Shown here piece by piece: positions 44,064 through 52,397 of a stretch of DNA of 64,000 bases (positions are counted from its first letter, which is position 1; the number at the start of each line of letters is the position of its first letter). Below the pieces are notes generated by a model. That model saw only the letters and a list, made by a program, of their open reading frames with translations, ran no database searches and was not told the DNA's origin. Made by a program: the position numbers and the translations under genes. This stretch comes from JACRLV01 sp045863555 (GTDB lineage Bacteria; Planctomycetota; Phycisphaerae; UBA1845; Fen-1342). The stretch covers positions 62,001 through 126,000 of the forward strand of contig BTUU01000014.1 of the NCBI GenBank assembly GCA_045863555.1, written 5' to 3'.

Positions 44064-45259
44064 GGCAGCGTCGTCACCTTCGATTTGCCTTCCATGAGCA
44101 CGCGGAACACGATTTCGACTTCCTCGTTGATCATCCGCACGCACCCGAGCGAGGCCGCCTTGCCGATCGACTCCGGCTCGTTGGTGCCGTGGATGCCGAA
44201 GCCCACCTGCCCCACCGCGTCGCCGGTCGTGCCCTCAAGACTGACCCAGAACCCGCCCAGCGGATTCGCCGGGTCGTTCGGCGGGATCACGCGCTTGTCC
44301 TTCGCACTCTCAGAAGGAAAATACGTCGGGTTTCGCATCCGCGTGCGGACGATCCACTCCCCCACCGGCGTCGGATTCTCTCCGCCAAGGCCGACGCGGA
44401 AGCTCTTTACGAACGTATCCTGTGCGTACAGGTCGAGCCGGAAATCGCTCTTGTAGACCCGGGCGTGGAACGGGCCGCGAAGAATCTTCAGCTTCTGGTT
44501 GGCCCGGATCTTCGTAGGATCGGACATGCCGTTAAGCTGGAGGATCAGTTCGTACGGAACGTCATAGGGCTTCGCGATGTTGGCCAGCTTGTCGCCGGGC
44601 TTCACGACGTAGACGTCTACGAGCGGATCGCCCTCGAAACGCTCTCGGCTCCAGATCATCTCATCCGCGATCCGCTCCAGATGCCGCCGCAGCGTCGTCC
44701 GCTCCTCGGCCGAGTTCGCGTGAAGGAGCATTCCGTTCAGACTCGTTCGCGCCTCGACGCGTTTTCCCGCTCGGTACTGCTCCAGCGCCGCCTGGACGCC
44801 GGTTTCGAACGCGCCGGGCGTGCGTCCCGCGGCCGCGTCCGGCGCTTTCGGCGTGCGGTCGCCGTCCGCGTTCTGGACCGCGGCGTTCGATGCGGGCAGG
44901 CAGTTCGCCGCAGGGGCTGACGCGAGTTCGGCTGATTCCGACGCCGCATCAATGCCGGTCAGCGCATCCGCTTCCTGACCGGCCATTGGCGCCGACGCGG
45001 CCGATTCGGCGGACCCGGGGACATCGGTTTCGGGTGCCGGCTCCGGGGGAAGCGACGGCGCTTCGATATTCCAGGGTGTCTTCAGGTCGGCGCGGCTCGC
45101 CCCCTCCGCGCCCACGATCGTCGGCACCACAGGCCGTTGCCCCGCGGCCGACCCGGCGGGCGTTTCTCCCGGCCAGGGCCAGAACATCCAGGCCGCCCCG
45201 CCAAGCAAAACGAGGGCGAGTACGGGGATCGCGGGAAAGGCCTTCGGGGTTCGTTTCAC
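44060..45259 (-). CDS. L,D-transpeptidase with LysM domain
   Basis: A 399-residue cell-wall enzyme. Signal anchor at residues 9-27, then a long Ala/Pro/Glu-rich linker (30-165). A helical region (170-205) is followed by a LysM peptidoglycan-binding domain near 213-258 (YVVKPGDKLANIAKPYDVPY). The YkuD catalytic domain spans about 262-399, with HGTNEPESIGKAASLGCVRM holding the active His, Ser/Gly and Cys. It forms meso-DAP cross-links or attaches proteins to peptidoglycan. Start codon GTG with GGAGGA 6 bases upstream. Its stop overlaps the start of the MBOAT gene. Peptidoglycan exists in planctomycetes, and this gene fits that. Confidence 0.9.
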   Translation of the reverse strand: MKRTPKAFPAIPVLALVLLGGAAWMFWPWPGETPAGSAAGQRPVVPTIVGAEGASRADLKTPWNIEAPSLPPEPAPETDVPGSAESAASAPMAGQEADALTGIDAASESAELASAPAANCLPASNAAVQNADGDRTPKAPDAAAGRTPGAFETGVQAALEQYRAGKRVEARTSLNGMLLHANSAEERTTLRRHLERIADEMIWSRERFEGDPLVDVYVVKPGDKLANIAKPYDVPYELILQLNGMSDPTKIRANQKLKILRGPFHARVYKSDFRLDLYAQDTFVKSFRVGLGGENPTPVGEWIVRTRMRNPTYFPSESAKDKRVIPPNDPANPLGGFWVSLEGTTGDAVGQVGFGIHGTNEPESIGKAASLGCVRMINEEVEIVFRVLMEGKSKVTTLP

Positions 45260-45413
45260 AGCCAGTCCTCCATGACGCGCCGTGGTTCCATGGAAAGCGC
45301 AGGATACTCTGGAGATCGGCCGGGTCCAGCCTCCCCCTCAAATTTGCGCGTGAAGATCCACATGAAAAATCGCCGATAGGAGGAGCGCGTTCAATCCGCA
45401 AAGGAGACAGCGA

Positions 45414-45959
45414 ATGAACCGGATCGCGTGCGTATTGGCTTCACTTGTCGTCGTCGCGGGCCTCGCGGGCTGCGGCCGGGCGTCGACGGGCGTGTCGATG
45501 TTCAAGAACTGGCAGCGCGTCGACAGCCACCTCCAGGTCTTCCTCGACGGTCAGGAGGCGACCCAGGACCAGCTCGAAAAAACCGTCAAGGGCTATTCGC
45601 GCTTCACCGTTTCCGAACCGGTGGCGACCAGGCCGAAACTGAAATTCCTGATCAACGACCCCGACAAGTTCGGCCGCATCACCAAGGTCATGGTCTCGAT
45701 CTACCAGAAGTTCGAGGCCGACTACTCGCACCAGGCTGAGTTCACGATCACGGCCAAGAACATCAACGACCCGATGGCGCAGATGAAGCCGGATACGGAA
45801 TATGACCTCGGCGGGCCCGGCGAGGGCTTCAAGGTCTTCAATCTGACCAGCGAGGTCATCCAGGGCGTGGAGCTGAAGCCGGGCTTCCAGTACATGCTCA
45901 CACTCGCCGTCGTCGCCGACAAGAGTGAGACAGCCCAGATCTTCTTCGAGACCAAGTAG
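45414..45959 (+). CDS. exported lipoprotein, unknown function
   Basis: A 181-residue lipoprotein (hydrophobic signal 5-18, lipobox LAGC, Cys20). The mature part is a compact beta-rich domain with alternating Lys/Asp segments (SRFTVSEPVATRPKLKFLIN, then SIYQKFEADYSHQAEFTITA). It ends MLTLAVVADKSETAQIFFETK. I do not recognise the family. The gene has AAAGGAGAC ahead of the ATG and a strong terminator after the stop. It is divergent from the L,D-transpeptidase gene, with a 154-base gap between the starts that must hold both promoters. Confidence 0.7.
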   Translation: MNRIACVLASLVVVAGLAGCGRASTGVSMFKNWQRVDSHLQVFLDGQEATQDQLEKTVKGYSRFTVSEPVATRPKLKFLINDPDKFGRITKVMVSIYQKFEADYSHQAEFTITAKNINDPMAQMKPDTEYDLGGPGEGFKVFNLTSEVIQGVELKPGFQYMLTLAVVADKSETAQIFFETK

Positions 45960-45980
45960 CGTTTGGCGGGCTCGACAACG

Positions 45981-46018
45981 ACTCCGGACGACCGGGAACG
46001 CTCCCGATCGTCCGGAGT
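45981..46018 (+). terminator. intrinsic terminator after the lipoprotein gene
   Basis: An 11-bp stem (45981-45991 with 46008-46018), continued after one mismatch by 5 more base pairs around an ACGC loop, then TCTCC. Strong, 21 bases after the stop. Confidence 0.8.
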
Positions 46019-46056
46019 TCTCCATTGGGGAGTTTCGGGCGACGCCGCCCGGCCTA

Positions 46057-46085
46057 TTGGCAGGGTCCGCGGAGTCTCCTATACT
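46057..46085 (+). promoter_or_regulatory. sigma-70 promoter of rpsO
   Basis: TTGGCA (46057-46062) and TATACT (46080-46085) with the ideal 17-base spacer, about 85 bases before the rpsO ATG. This is among the clearest promoter matches in the window. Confidence 0.75.
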
Positions 46086-46169
46086 GTGCGGCTTGTACAG
46101 GCTGCATCCGGCGGTCCCTGGAGGCCCGGGGAACATGCTGGGGCACGCCCAAGTGAAAGGACAGGGCCC

Positions 46170-46436
46170 ATGATTGCCGCGGAAGCGAGAAAATCGATCG
46201 TTCAGGAGCACCGCCGTCACGATTCGGACTCCGGCTCGCCGGAAGTCCAGATCGCCATCCTTACCGCCCGGATCAACGAGCTCACCGAGCACCTGAAGCT
46301 GCACAAGAAGGACCATTCGTCCCGGCGCGGCCTGCTGAAGATGGTCGGGAAGCGGTCCTCGCTGCTGCGGTATCTCACCACGGCCGACCGCGCGAAGTAC
46401 CTGGCGACGATTCAGAAGCTCGGCCTGCGGAAGTAA
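46170..46436 (+). CDS. rpsO: 30S ribosomal protein S15
   Basis: An 88-residue primary 16S rRNA-binding protein of the small subunit, normal length. It shows the S15 pattern: VQEHRRHDSDSGSPEVQIAI near residue 11, LTARINELTEHLKLHKKDHS, then SRRGLLKMVGKRSSLLRYL. The ATG is preceded by GAAAGGA. The next gene on the strand is pnp, the same rpsO-pnp order as in Escherichia coli and many other bacteria. In such operons S15 represses its own translation, and PNPase levels depend on processing between the two genes; whether that applies here is inference. Confidence 0.95.
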   Translation: MIAAEARKSIVQEHRRHDSDSGSPEVQIAILTARINELTEHLKLHKKDHSSRRGLLKMVGKRSSLLRYLTTADRAKYLATIQKLGLRK

Positions 46437-46461
46437 GTTGGCTGAGGAGCAGACAATGGCA

Positions 46462-46505
46462 CCATCCGGCCCGGGCGCGGCGACCATCGCTCCCCCGCCG
46501 GATGG
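46462..46505 (+). promoter_or_regulatory. hairpin in the rpsO-pnp spacer
   Basis: A perfect 9-bp stem (46462-46470 with 46497-46505) with a 26-base loop, then CGTCGTTT. It lies 26 bases after rpsO in the 286-base spacer. It could be an attenuator or an RNase processing site, as in the rpsO-pnp spacer of Escherichia coli, or a weak terminator. Confidence 0.5.
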
Positions 46506-46722
46506 CGTCGTTTCGTGCGGCAGGCCGGAGCGCTGAGGCGCTGGCCCAATCATCGGAATCAAGCGGGTCGACAGGTCGACACCCGGCCTTTCCGCCCGCG
46601 GCAATGTTGCAGACCGGAAGACGGAATCCGGTTTGAGCGGCCGATCGGATGTCGGCCGCGGGTTTGAGTCGGACAAGCGGTCAGCGGGAATGCCGGCCGC
46701 GTCGGCAGAAGGGAATTGGCAG

Positions 46723-48846
46723 ATGGTGTTTAAGGTCGAACGCGAAATCGGCGGCACACTCCTCTCGATCGAAACTGGAAAACTGGCAAAACAGGCGGCG
46801 GGCGCGGCGCTCGTGAAATACGGCGACACGGTCGTGCTCGGCACGGTCGTGACCGGCACGCCGCGCGAGGGAATCGACTTCTTCCCCCTCACGGTCGACT
46901 ACCGCGAGAAAATGTCCGCCGCCGGAAAGTTCCCCGGCGGCTTCTTCAAACGCGAGGGCCGGCCGAGCACCAAGGAAATCCTCACCATGCGGATGATCGA
47001 CCGCCCCATGCGGCCGCTCTTCCCCGAGGGCTTCAAGGATGAGGTGCAGGTGCAGGTGATGGTCCTCTCCGCCGATACGCTGATGGACCCGGACATGCTC
47101 GCGATCGTCTCCGCCGCGGCCGCGGTCGAGATCTCGCCGTTGCCCTTCCAGGGTCCGCTGGCGGGCGTGCGCGTCGGCCGCGTCGAGGGCCAGTTCGTCA
47201 TCAACCCGACGGTCGAGCAGATGAAGGTGTCTGATCTCGACCTGGTTCTCGCGGGCCACAAGGACGCGCTGAACATGATCGAAGTCGGCGCTACGGAACT
47301 GTCCGAGGAAGTCATCGCCGCGGCGATCGAATTCGGGCACGAGCACGGCGTCGTCCCGATCTGCGAGATGCTCGAAGAGCTGCGCAAGCACGCGGGCAAG
47401 CCCGTCACGTGGGAAAAGCCCGAAATCAACACCAAGCTCATCGATGAGATCAAGAAGAAGAGCTGGGATGCACTCGTCGCCGCCAAGGGCATCGCCGGCA
47501 AGCAGGACCGCAACGCGGCCGTAAAGGCCGTCTACGAGAAGATCATCGCCGAATATTGCCCGCCGGACGCGAAGGAATGCGACTACGAACCCAAGGAGAT
47601 CAAGGCTATCCTCGAAAAGATCGAGGAGCAGGTCGTCCGCACGCGCATCCTGAAGGACTCCGTCCGCCCCGACGGCCGCAAATTCGACCAGGTCCGCCCG
47701 CTGACCTGCGAAGTCGGGTGGCTGCCCAAGACGCACGGCTCGTCCCTCTTCAGCCGCGGCGAGACGCAGGCGATGGTCACCACGACGCTCGGCAGCGGCG
47801 CGGATCAGCAGCTCATCGACGACATGATGGGCAAGTATGAGAAGCGGTTCCTGCTGCACTACAACTTCCCGCCCTTCTCGGTCGGCGAGGTGAAGCGCAT
47901 CGGTTCGCCGGGCCGCCGCGAAATCGGCCACGGAGCCCTGGCCGAGCGCAGCCTCGAATACGTCCTTCCCACGCCCGAGGAATTCCCCTACACGATCCGC
48001 CTCGTCAGCGACATTCTTGAGTCCAACGGCTCCAGCTCGATGGCGACCGTCTGCGGCGGCTCGCTGGCGCTCATGGACGCGGGCGTGCCGATCAAGGGCG
48101 CGGTCGCGGGCATCTCCGTCGGTCTCGTCGAGGAAGGCTCGAAGTACGTGCTCTTCACCGACATCCTCGGCGAAGAGGACCACTTCGGCGACATGGATTT
48201 CAAGGTCGCCGGCACGCGCAAGGGCATCACCGGCGTGCAGCTCGACATCAAGAGCCACGGCCTGACGTTCAAGATTCTCCGCGAAGCCCTCGCGATGGCC
48301 CGCAAGGCGCGGATGCAGATCCTCGACGTGATGGACCACTGCATCAGCAAGCACCGCCCGAACATCAGCGAAAACGCCCCGCGCCTCCTCCGCCTCAAGA
48401 TCAACCCCGAGAAGATCGGCAAGCTCATCGGCCCCGGCGGAAAGACCATCCGCCAGATCCAGGCCGACACCGGCGCGCAGATCGACATCGAGGACGACGG
48501 CACCGTCACGATCGCCTGCGTCTCGGCCGACGGCGCTCGCCGCGCCGAGATGGCGGTCAGCCGCCTCACCGAGGACATCCAGATCGGCCGCATCTACGAA
48601 GGCCGCGTGGTCAGCATCAAGGACTTCGGCGCGTTCGTGGAGATCCAGGAAGGCCAGGACGGCATGTGCCACATCAGTGAATTGGCTGACTCTTACGTCA
48701 ATAAGGTCGCCGACGTGGTGCAGGTGGGCGACGTCATCCCGGTCAAGGTCATCCTCATCGACGACCAGGGCCGCGTGAAGCTCTCACGCAAGGCGGCTCT
48801 CAAGGAGATGGGCGGCGGCGAGGCAAAGAAGCCGCCGGCGGAGTAA
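46723..48846 (+). CDS. pnp: polyribonucleotide nucleotidyltransferase (PNPase)
   Basis: A 707-residue 3'-to-5' phosphorolytic exoribonuclease of the degradosome, normal length. It has two RNase PH domains: the first around residues 10-230 (DRPMRPLFPEGF), the second around 300-560 with GETQAMVTTTLGS, GSPGRREIGHGALAERSL and DFKVAGTRKGITGVQLDIK (catalytic Asp). A KH domain (IGKLIGPGGKTIRQIQ) follows near 560, and an S1 domain (GRVVSIKDFGAFVEIQEGQ) near 625. The ATG at 46723 has AAGGGA 8 bases upstream; the frame is open further upstream without a better site. It is followed by a strong terminator. Confidence 0.96.
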   Translation: MVFKVEREIGGTLLSIETGKLAKQAAGAALVKYGDTVVLGTVVTGTPREGIDFFPLTVDYREKMSAAGKFPGGFFKREGRPSTKEILTMRMIDRPMRPLFPEGFKDEVQVQVMVLSADTLMDPDMLAIVSAAAAVEISPLPFQGPLAGVRVGRVEGQFVINPTVEQMKVSDLDLVLAGHKDALNMIEVGATELSEEVIAAAIEFGHEHGVVPICEMLEELRKHAGKPVTWEKPEINTKLIDEIKKKSWDALVAAKGIAGKQDRNAAVKAVYEKIIAEYCPPDAKECDYEPKEIKAILEKIEEQVVRTRILKDSVRPDGRKFDQVRPLTCEVGWLPKTHGSSLFSRGETQAMVTTTLGSGADQQLIDDMMGKYEKRFLLHYNFPPFSVGEVKRIGSPGRREIGHGALAERSLEYVLPTPEEFPYTIRLVSDILESNGSSSMATVCGGSLALMDAGVPIKGAVAGISVGLVEEGSKYVLFTDILGEEDHFGDMDFKVAGTRKGITGVQLDIKSHGLTFKILREALAMARKARMQILDVMDHCISKHRPNISENAPRLLRLKINPEKIGKLIGPGGKTIRQIQADTGAQIDIEDDGTVTIACVSADGARRAEMAVSRLTEDIQIGRIYEGRVVSIKDFGAFVEIQEGQDGMCHISELADSYVNKVADVVQVGDVIPVKVILIDDQGRVKLSRKAALKEMGGGEAKKPPAE

Positions 48847-48872
48847 ATCCTACTCGATTTGGCGATCTCTTG

Positions 48873-48896
48873 GCGGCCGGGCTCTGTCCCGGCCGC
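48873..48896 (+). terminator. intrinsic terminator of pnp
   Basis: A perfect 9-bp G/C-only stem (48873-48881 with 48888-48896), a 6-base loop, then TCACTTTTCT, 26 bases after the stop. The remaining 254 bases to the next gene hold nothing I can name. Confidence 0.88.
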
Positions 48897-49150
48897 TCAC
48901 TTTTCTATCGATCCGTCGGTTCTGCCGGTGCGCGAAAGCAGAAGTTCGCTGGCCGAGCTGCGCGGCGCATATTCGGACCCTGGGATACGGATTCTGTCGA
49001 AGCTCGCCTGAATTCGGGCAAGAAACCGTGTGAGAATTCCCCGTCCACGCTGTACTCTGGAAAGAAGCGACGGTGCATCGGGCCGCACCGTACCGCGTCG
49101 GGACGCAGTCCCGAGAATTCGAGAGTACCCACGAACCCGGAGGGCTCGAT

Positions 49151-50635
49151 ATGTGCCGCGCAGCGATTTTCCCCCTGATCGTAATTCTCACCCAGACGGC
49201 CGGCGCCCAGATGCGATTGAGCTGGGTCGCCCAGTATGACGGACCGGCGAGCAACCTCGACCGCCCGGAGTCGATCCTCACGGACGCCGCGGGCAACGTC
49301 TACGTCACCGGCTGGTCCGAGGGCGGCCCCCCGACCAACGGTGACTGCACGACGATCAAGTACGACCGCGTCGGTGCAACGCAGTGGGTCGCGAGGTGGA
49401 ACGGCCCGGACAACTACTGGGACTACGGCGCCGACCTCGCGATCAACTCCGCCGGCGAACTCTACGTCGCGGCCTATGCCTACAGCGGCCCGCGCGCGGT
49501 GCTGCTCAAGTACGCCGCGAATGGTGCGTTGCTGTGGAGCCGCATCCTCACGAACGGCGTCGGCGTAGCCGTCGCCCTTGACAGCCAGGACAACGTCTAT
49601 TTCGCCGCCAGCGCCGGCGGTTACCCGCGCGACCTGTCGCTCTGGAAATTCGACCCCGCGGGAAATGAGCTGTGGTATCGCGGGTACGACGGTCCCGCGG
49701 CCTCACACGATAACCTCGTCGACCTCGCCATCGACGAAGATGATGACATCTACGTCCTCGGCCAGGTACGCAACTCGAGCAACAACGATGAGATCGCGCT
49801 GCTGAAATACGGCCCGACCGGGGCGCTCCAATGGGCGCGCCTCTACACCGACGGAATCGACAACGCCGTTTCGGGCCTCGCGCTGGATTCAATCGGCAAT
49901 GTCTACGTCGGCGCACGGACGCGCCTCACCTACACGCAGCACGAGCTGATGATGCTCAAGTACGACGCCGGCGGAACTCTGCTTTATCGCCGCGCGCAGA
50001 CCGGCCCCACAGGCGGCGAGGCCTACCCCGAGGGCATCGCCGTGGACTCGGCGGACCACGTGGTCATGACCGGTTGGACCCAGAGCGACCTCGGCGGCGC
50101 CCATTGGACGACCGTGAAGTATGACGCAGCCGGAACTCAGCTCTGGGTGCGGCACCTTCTCGATACCGTCGGAGACTGGAACGTGCCGATGGCCGGCGTA
50201 CAGTTTGATGCAAGCAACAACGTGTTCGTCGGCGGCTACGCGCGAGGGGGCGGCGGAGACGCCGACTTCTGCGTGATCGAATATGACCCCGACGGCGCTC
50301 TCGTCTGGCAGAGCTGGTTCACGGGCGCGGGCGGCGCGTTCGACGGTGTGCAGGACATGGTTGTAGACGAACGCGGGATCATCCACGCCGTCGGCTCCAG
50401 CGCGGTTGGATCGGAAAACGACGACTACCTCACGATCAAGTTTGTGCCGGCGTGCGAAGGCGACATCAACAAGGACGGCGAGGTCGGCCTCGGTGATCTC
50501 ACGGCACTGCTCCAGCACTTCGGCCAGGCGGACGATGCGACGTTCGAAGATGGCGATCTCGACGGCGACGGCGACGTTGATCTGGCCGATCTTGCACTGA
50601 TCTTGTCAACCTTTGGATCGTTCTGTTCGACGTGA
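49151..50635 (+). CDS. exported SBBP-type propeller protein with dockerin-like tail
   Basis: A 494-residue secreted protein. Signal peptide residues 1-19 end in AGA. Residues about 25-430 consist of repeated blades of about 50 residues, each with a motif like DAAGNVYVTGWSEGG, DSQDNVYFAASAGG, DSIGNVYVGARTRL or DASNNVFVGGYARG, the SBBP beta-propeller pattern. The C-terminus has two dockerin-like loops (DINKDGEVGLGDLTALL and DLDGDGDVDLADLALIL), ending in Cys. GGAGG precedes the ATG. It is likely extracellular and calcium-binding. It is convergent with the two-gene minus-strand unit at 50725-51785. Confidence 0.8.
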   Translation: MCRAAIFPLIVILTQTAGAQMRLSWVAQYDGPASNLDRPESILTDAAGNVYVTGWSEGGPPTNGDCTTIKYDRVGATQWVARWNGPDNYWDYGADLAINSAGELYVAAYAYSGPRAVLLKYAANGALLWSRILTNGVGVAVALDSQDNVYFAASAGGYPRDLSLWKFDPAGNELWYRGYDGPAASHDNLVDLAIDEDDDIYVLGQVRNSSNNDEIALLKYGPTGALQWARLYTDGIDNAVSGLALDSIGNVYVGARTRLTYTQHELMMLKYDAGGTLLYRRAQTGPTGGEAYPEGIAVDSADHVVMTGWTQSDLGGAHWTTVKYDAAGTQLWVRHLLDTVGDWNVPMAGVQFDASNNVFVGGYARGGGGDADFCVIEYDPDGALVWQSWFTGAGGAFDGVQDMVVDERGIIHAVGSSAVGSENDDYLTIKFVPACEGDINKDGEVGLGDLTALLQHFGQADDATFEDGDLDGDGDVDLADLALILSTFGSFCST

Positions 50636-50724
50636 ACCGAATGGTCCTGCGTCCCGCCGTGCGATGCATTGACGGTGGGCTTGCTCGCCACACGGCTTCA
50701 GCAGCTGAACGCAACGGCGGTGTG

Positions 50725-51066
50725 TCAATCGGTTTCTACAACTTCCTCAATGAACCGGATCGAATCCGGTCGGATGATCACCCGACCCCCATTCGCCCGC
50801 TCAAAGACCGCGAGTTGCGAGAGTGGATAAGGAAGCGCATTGGAGTTGTTCTTCGAGTCGACAAAACCCAGGAACCGCACCGAATCGATGCGCCGGCCGT
50901 CGGAGAGAATCACATCGAGGCTTGCATCCGGTCGCAGAACCTCCTTGGCAGGCACCAATGCGAGGGGGCGGCGGCGTCCGAACGTGAGCTTGAAGAAAAG
51001 CGTCAGGAATACGATCCCGATCGAGACGGCGCCGATGAAACCGAGCGTATCCAGGAAGACATCCAT
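50725..51066 (-). CDS. small membrane protein, unknown function
   Basis: A 113-residue protein with one transmembrane helix near residues 8-26 (LGFIGAVSIGIVFLTLFF), followed by a basic stretch (KLTFGRRRP) and a beta-rich soluble domain (LDVILSDGRRIDSVRFLGFV, then GGRVIIRPDSIRFIEE). The order suggests a cytoplasmic domain after an N-terminal anchor. I do not recognise the family. GGGAG precedes the ATG. It lies 89 bases downstream of the gene at 51156 on the same strand and may be co-transcribed with it. Confidence 0.6.
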   Translation of the reverse strand: MDVFLDTLGFIGAVSIGIVFLTLFFKLTFGRRRPLALVPAKEVLRPDASLDVILSDGRRIDSVRFLGFVDSKNNSNALPYPLSQLAVFERANGGRVIIRPDSIRFIEEVVETD

Positions 51067-51155
51067 CTGGCTTTTCTCCCATTTGGGTGGCGAACCTCAC
51101 GCCGCTGCTCGCAAGCCGCATTCAGGTTTCTAACCAACCGTCAATCGACTCGCCG

Positions 51156-51785
51156 TCAGAGGCGCGATCTCCAGTCTTTCGGATTATCGCTCGTGACGAC
51201 CCGCGCCGCCCAGGCGTCAATAAGAACCTGCGCCGCCATTCGGATTCGTTCGTCAAGCAACGGGGAATCGACCGCCGGCTCGTACGTTCCCGGGATGATC
51301 CCCTGTGCGAGCATTTCGAATTCCGCCGGCACAATCGAGACGCCGGTCAGCGGTCGGCCGCGCCGATCCGTTACCGGGCACTTGCCGGCGCGTTGCGCCT
51401 TGCCAATTTGCACCAGCGTGGCCGCACCCGGGCCCGGGACGATCAATCCGCCGGAGATTTCCCGGGCGATCTCCACGGCGTAGAACGCGAGTAAGACTTC
51501 GGGGCCTGGAAGCGTGATCTCCGCCTCCCGCAGAAACGCACCAAACGCGCCCGCCAGTTCCCATTCGTACTCGAAACTGCTTGCAGCAAGTTCTCGAAGG
51601 CTCGGATGGGTCGCCCCCTTCGCAATCTCGTTCTTCGCCCAGTAGTTGAATTCCGCAGCACACTCCAACGCATGACCATGCACCGCCACGGCCGCGACGT
51701 CAAAGAACCGCTCGTCACGACTCGCCACCATCGCCTGCCGTACAGGCGATGTCGCGTACCAGCGGACCAGCGCGTCTCGCAGCAC
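51156..51785 (-). CDS. hypothetical protein, start uncertain
   Basis: Given from a GTG at 51785 (209 residues), a conservative start with no ribosome site. The frame stays open upstream for 34 more codons to an ATC at 51887, and this stretch looks coding (SVFKDWGWYDELGHD). A perfect GGAGGTGA lies 3 bases before that ATC, so the real start may be the rare ATC, giving 243 residues. The protein is soluble, with no signal or membrane segment. It contains WYATSPVRQAMVASRDERFF near the GTG, AAEFNYWAKNEIAKGATHP near residue 43 and LAFYAVEIAREISGGLIVPG near 100. I do not recognise the family. It is the first gene of a minus-strand pair with the membrane protein at 50725. Confidence 0.6.
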   Translation of the reverse strand: MLRDALVRWYATSPVRQAMVASRDERFFDVAAVAVHGHALECAAEFNYWAKNEIAKGATHPSLRELAASSFEYEWELAGAFGAFLREAEITLPGPEVLLAFYAVEIAREISGGLIVPGPGAATLVQIGKAQRAGKCPVTDRRGRPLTGVSIVPAEFEMLAQGIIPGTYEPAVDSPLLDERIRMAAQVLIDAWAARVVTSDNPKDWRSRL

Positions 51786-51890
51786 ATCGTGTCCAAGCTC
51801 GTCGTACCAACCCCAGTCCTTGAATACGCTGCGCGCGGGGCGGCCGCGCCCCCGAGTTTCAGCTTTCCGCTTTTCTCTCCGATCGATAAA

Positions 51891-51898
51891 TCACCTCC
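51891..51898 (-). promoter_or_regulatory. consensus Shine-Dalgarno before a possible ATC start
   Basis: GGAGGTGA on the minus strand, the full anti-16S complement, ends 3 bases before an ATC (51885-51887) in frame with the gene at 51156. No ATG, GTG or TTG lies at the proper distance in that frame. Confidence 0.5.
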
Positions 51899-51950
51899 GC
51901 CCGTCGCTCATCGACCCGCTCCATTAGATATACTCGCCGGACAACCAAAA

Positions 51951-52030
51951 GAAAGACACGGTTGGACCCCCTACCGCCCCGAACCTTACGCCAACTTCGA
52001 CGAGACCGAGCCGCGCCGGCTCCATGCGGA
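51951..52030 (+). pseudogene. decayed copy of the 5' end of pruA
   Basis: About 80 bases nearly match the ribosome site and first codons of the pruA gene that starts at 52398. The encoded TPYRPEPYANFDETEPRRL corresponds to TPYRPEPYVNFADAEPRRL of PruA. The ATG has become TTG and two bases are missing after it, so it is not translatable as such, and the similarity stops after about 25 codons. Confidence 0.75.
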
Positions 52031-52397
52031 CCTGAACTTCAGACCACGCGATCCATCGTCCGAATCTGCCAAAACCCGCCAATCCCCGCTCCCCTCGCCC
52101 CGCCGCGCCGCCCTCGCGCAATAATCCCTCGATGAAACGCCCCAAACGTCTGCGCCGCGAACCACCGCCGCCGACTCCCGCCGGAGAATCGCCGTTCACG
52201 TGCGTCGAAGAAGCGCAGTTCACACCGAAGATGCGCATTCACGATTTCACGACCCCCTCTCACGCCCCCAGAACCCAGACATTATCAGAAGATGCGCAAA
52301 ACGAGTGTACACACACGCTGCGCACCTTCTCCCCCTCCATCGGCGGCCACCGCGCCAGTCGGCGGCTATACTCGGAACTCGTCGCAAGGAGACACGG
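52031..52397 (+). other. spacer upstream of pruA with no supported gene
   Basis: About 370 bases between the decayed pruA fragment and pruA itself. Short open frames exist on both strands but have no ribosome sites or recognisable products; the Arg/Pro-rich ones are composition artefacts. The pruA promoter should lie here, though I could not place it. Confidence 0.5.
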
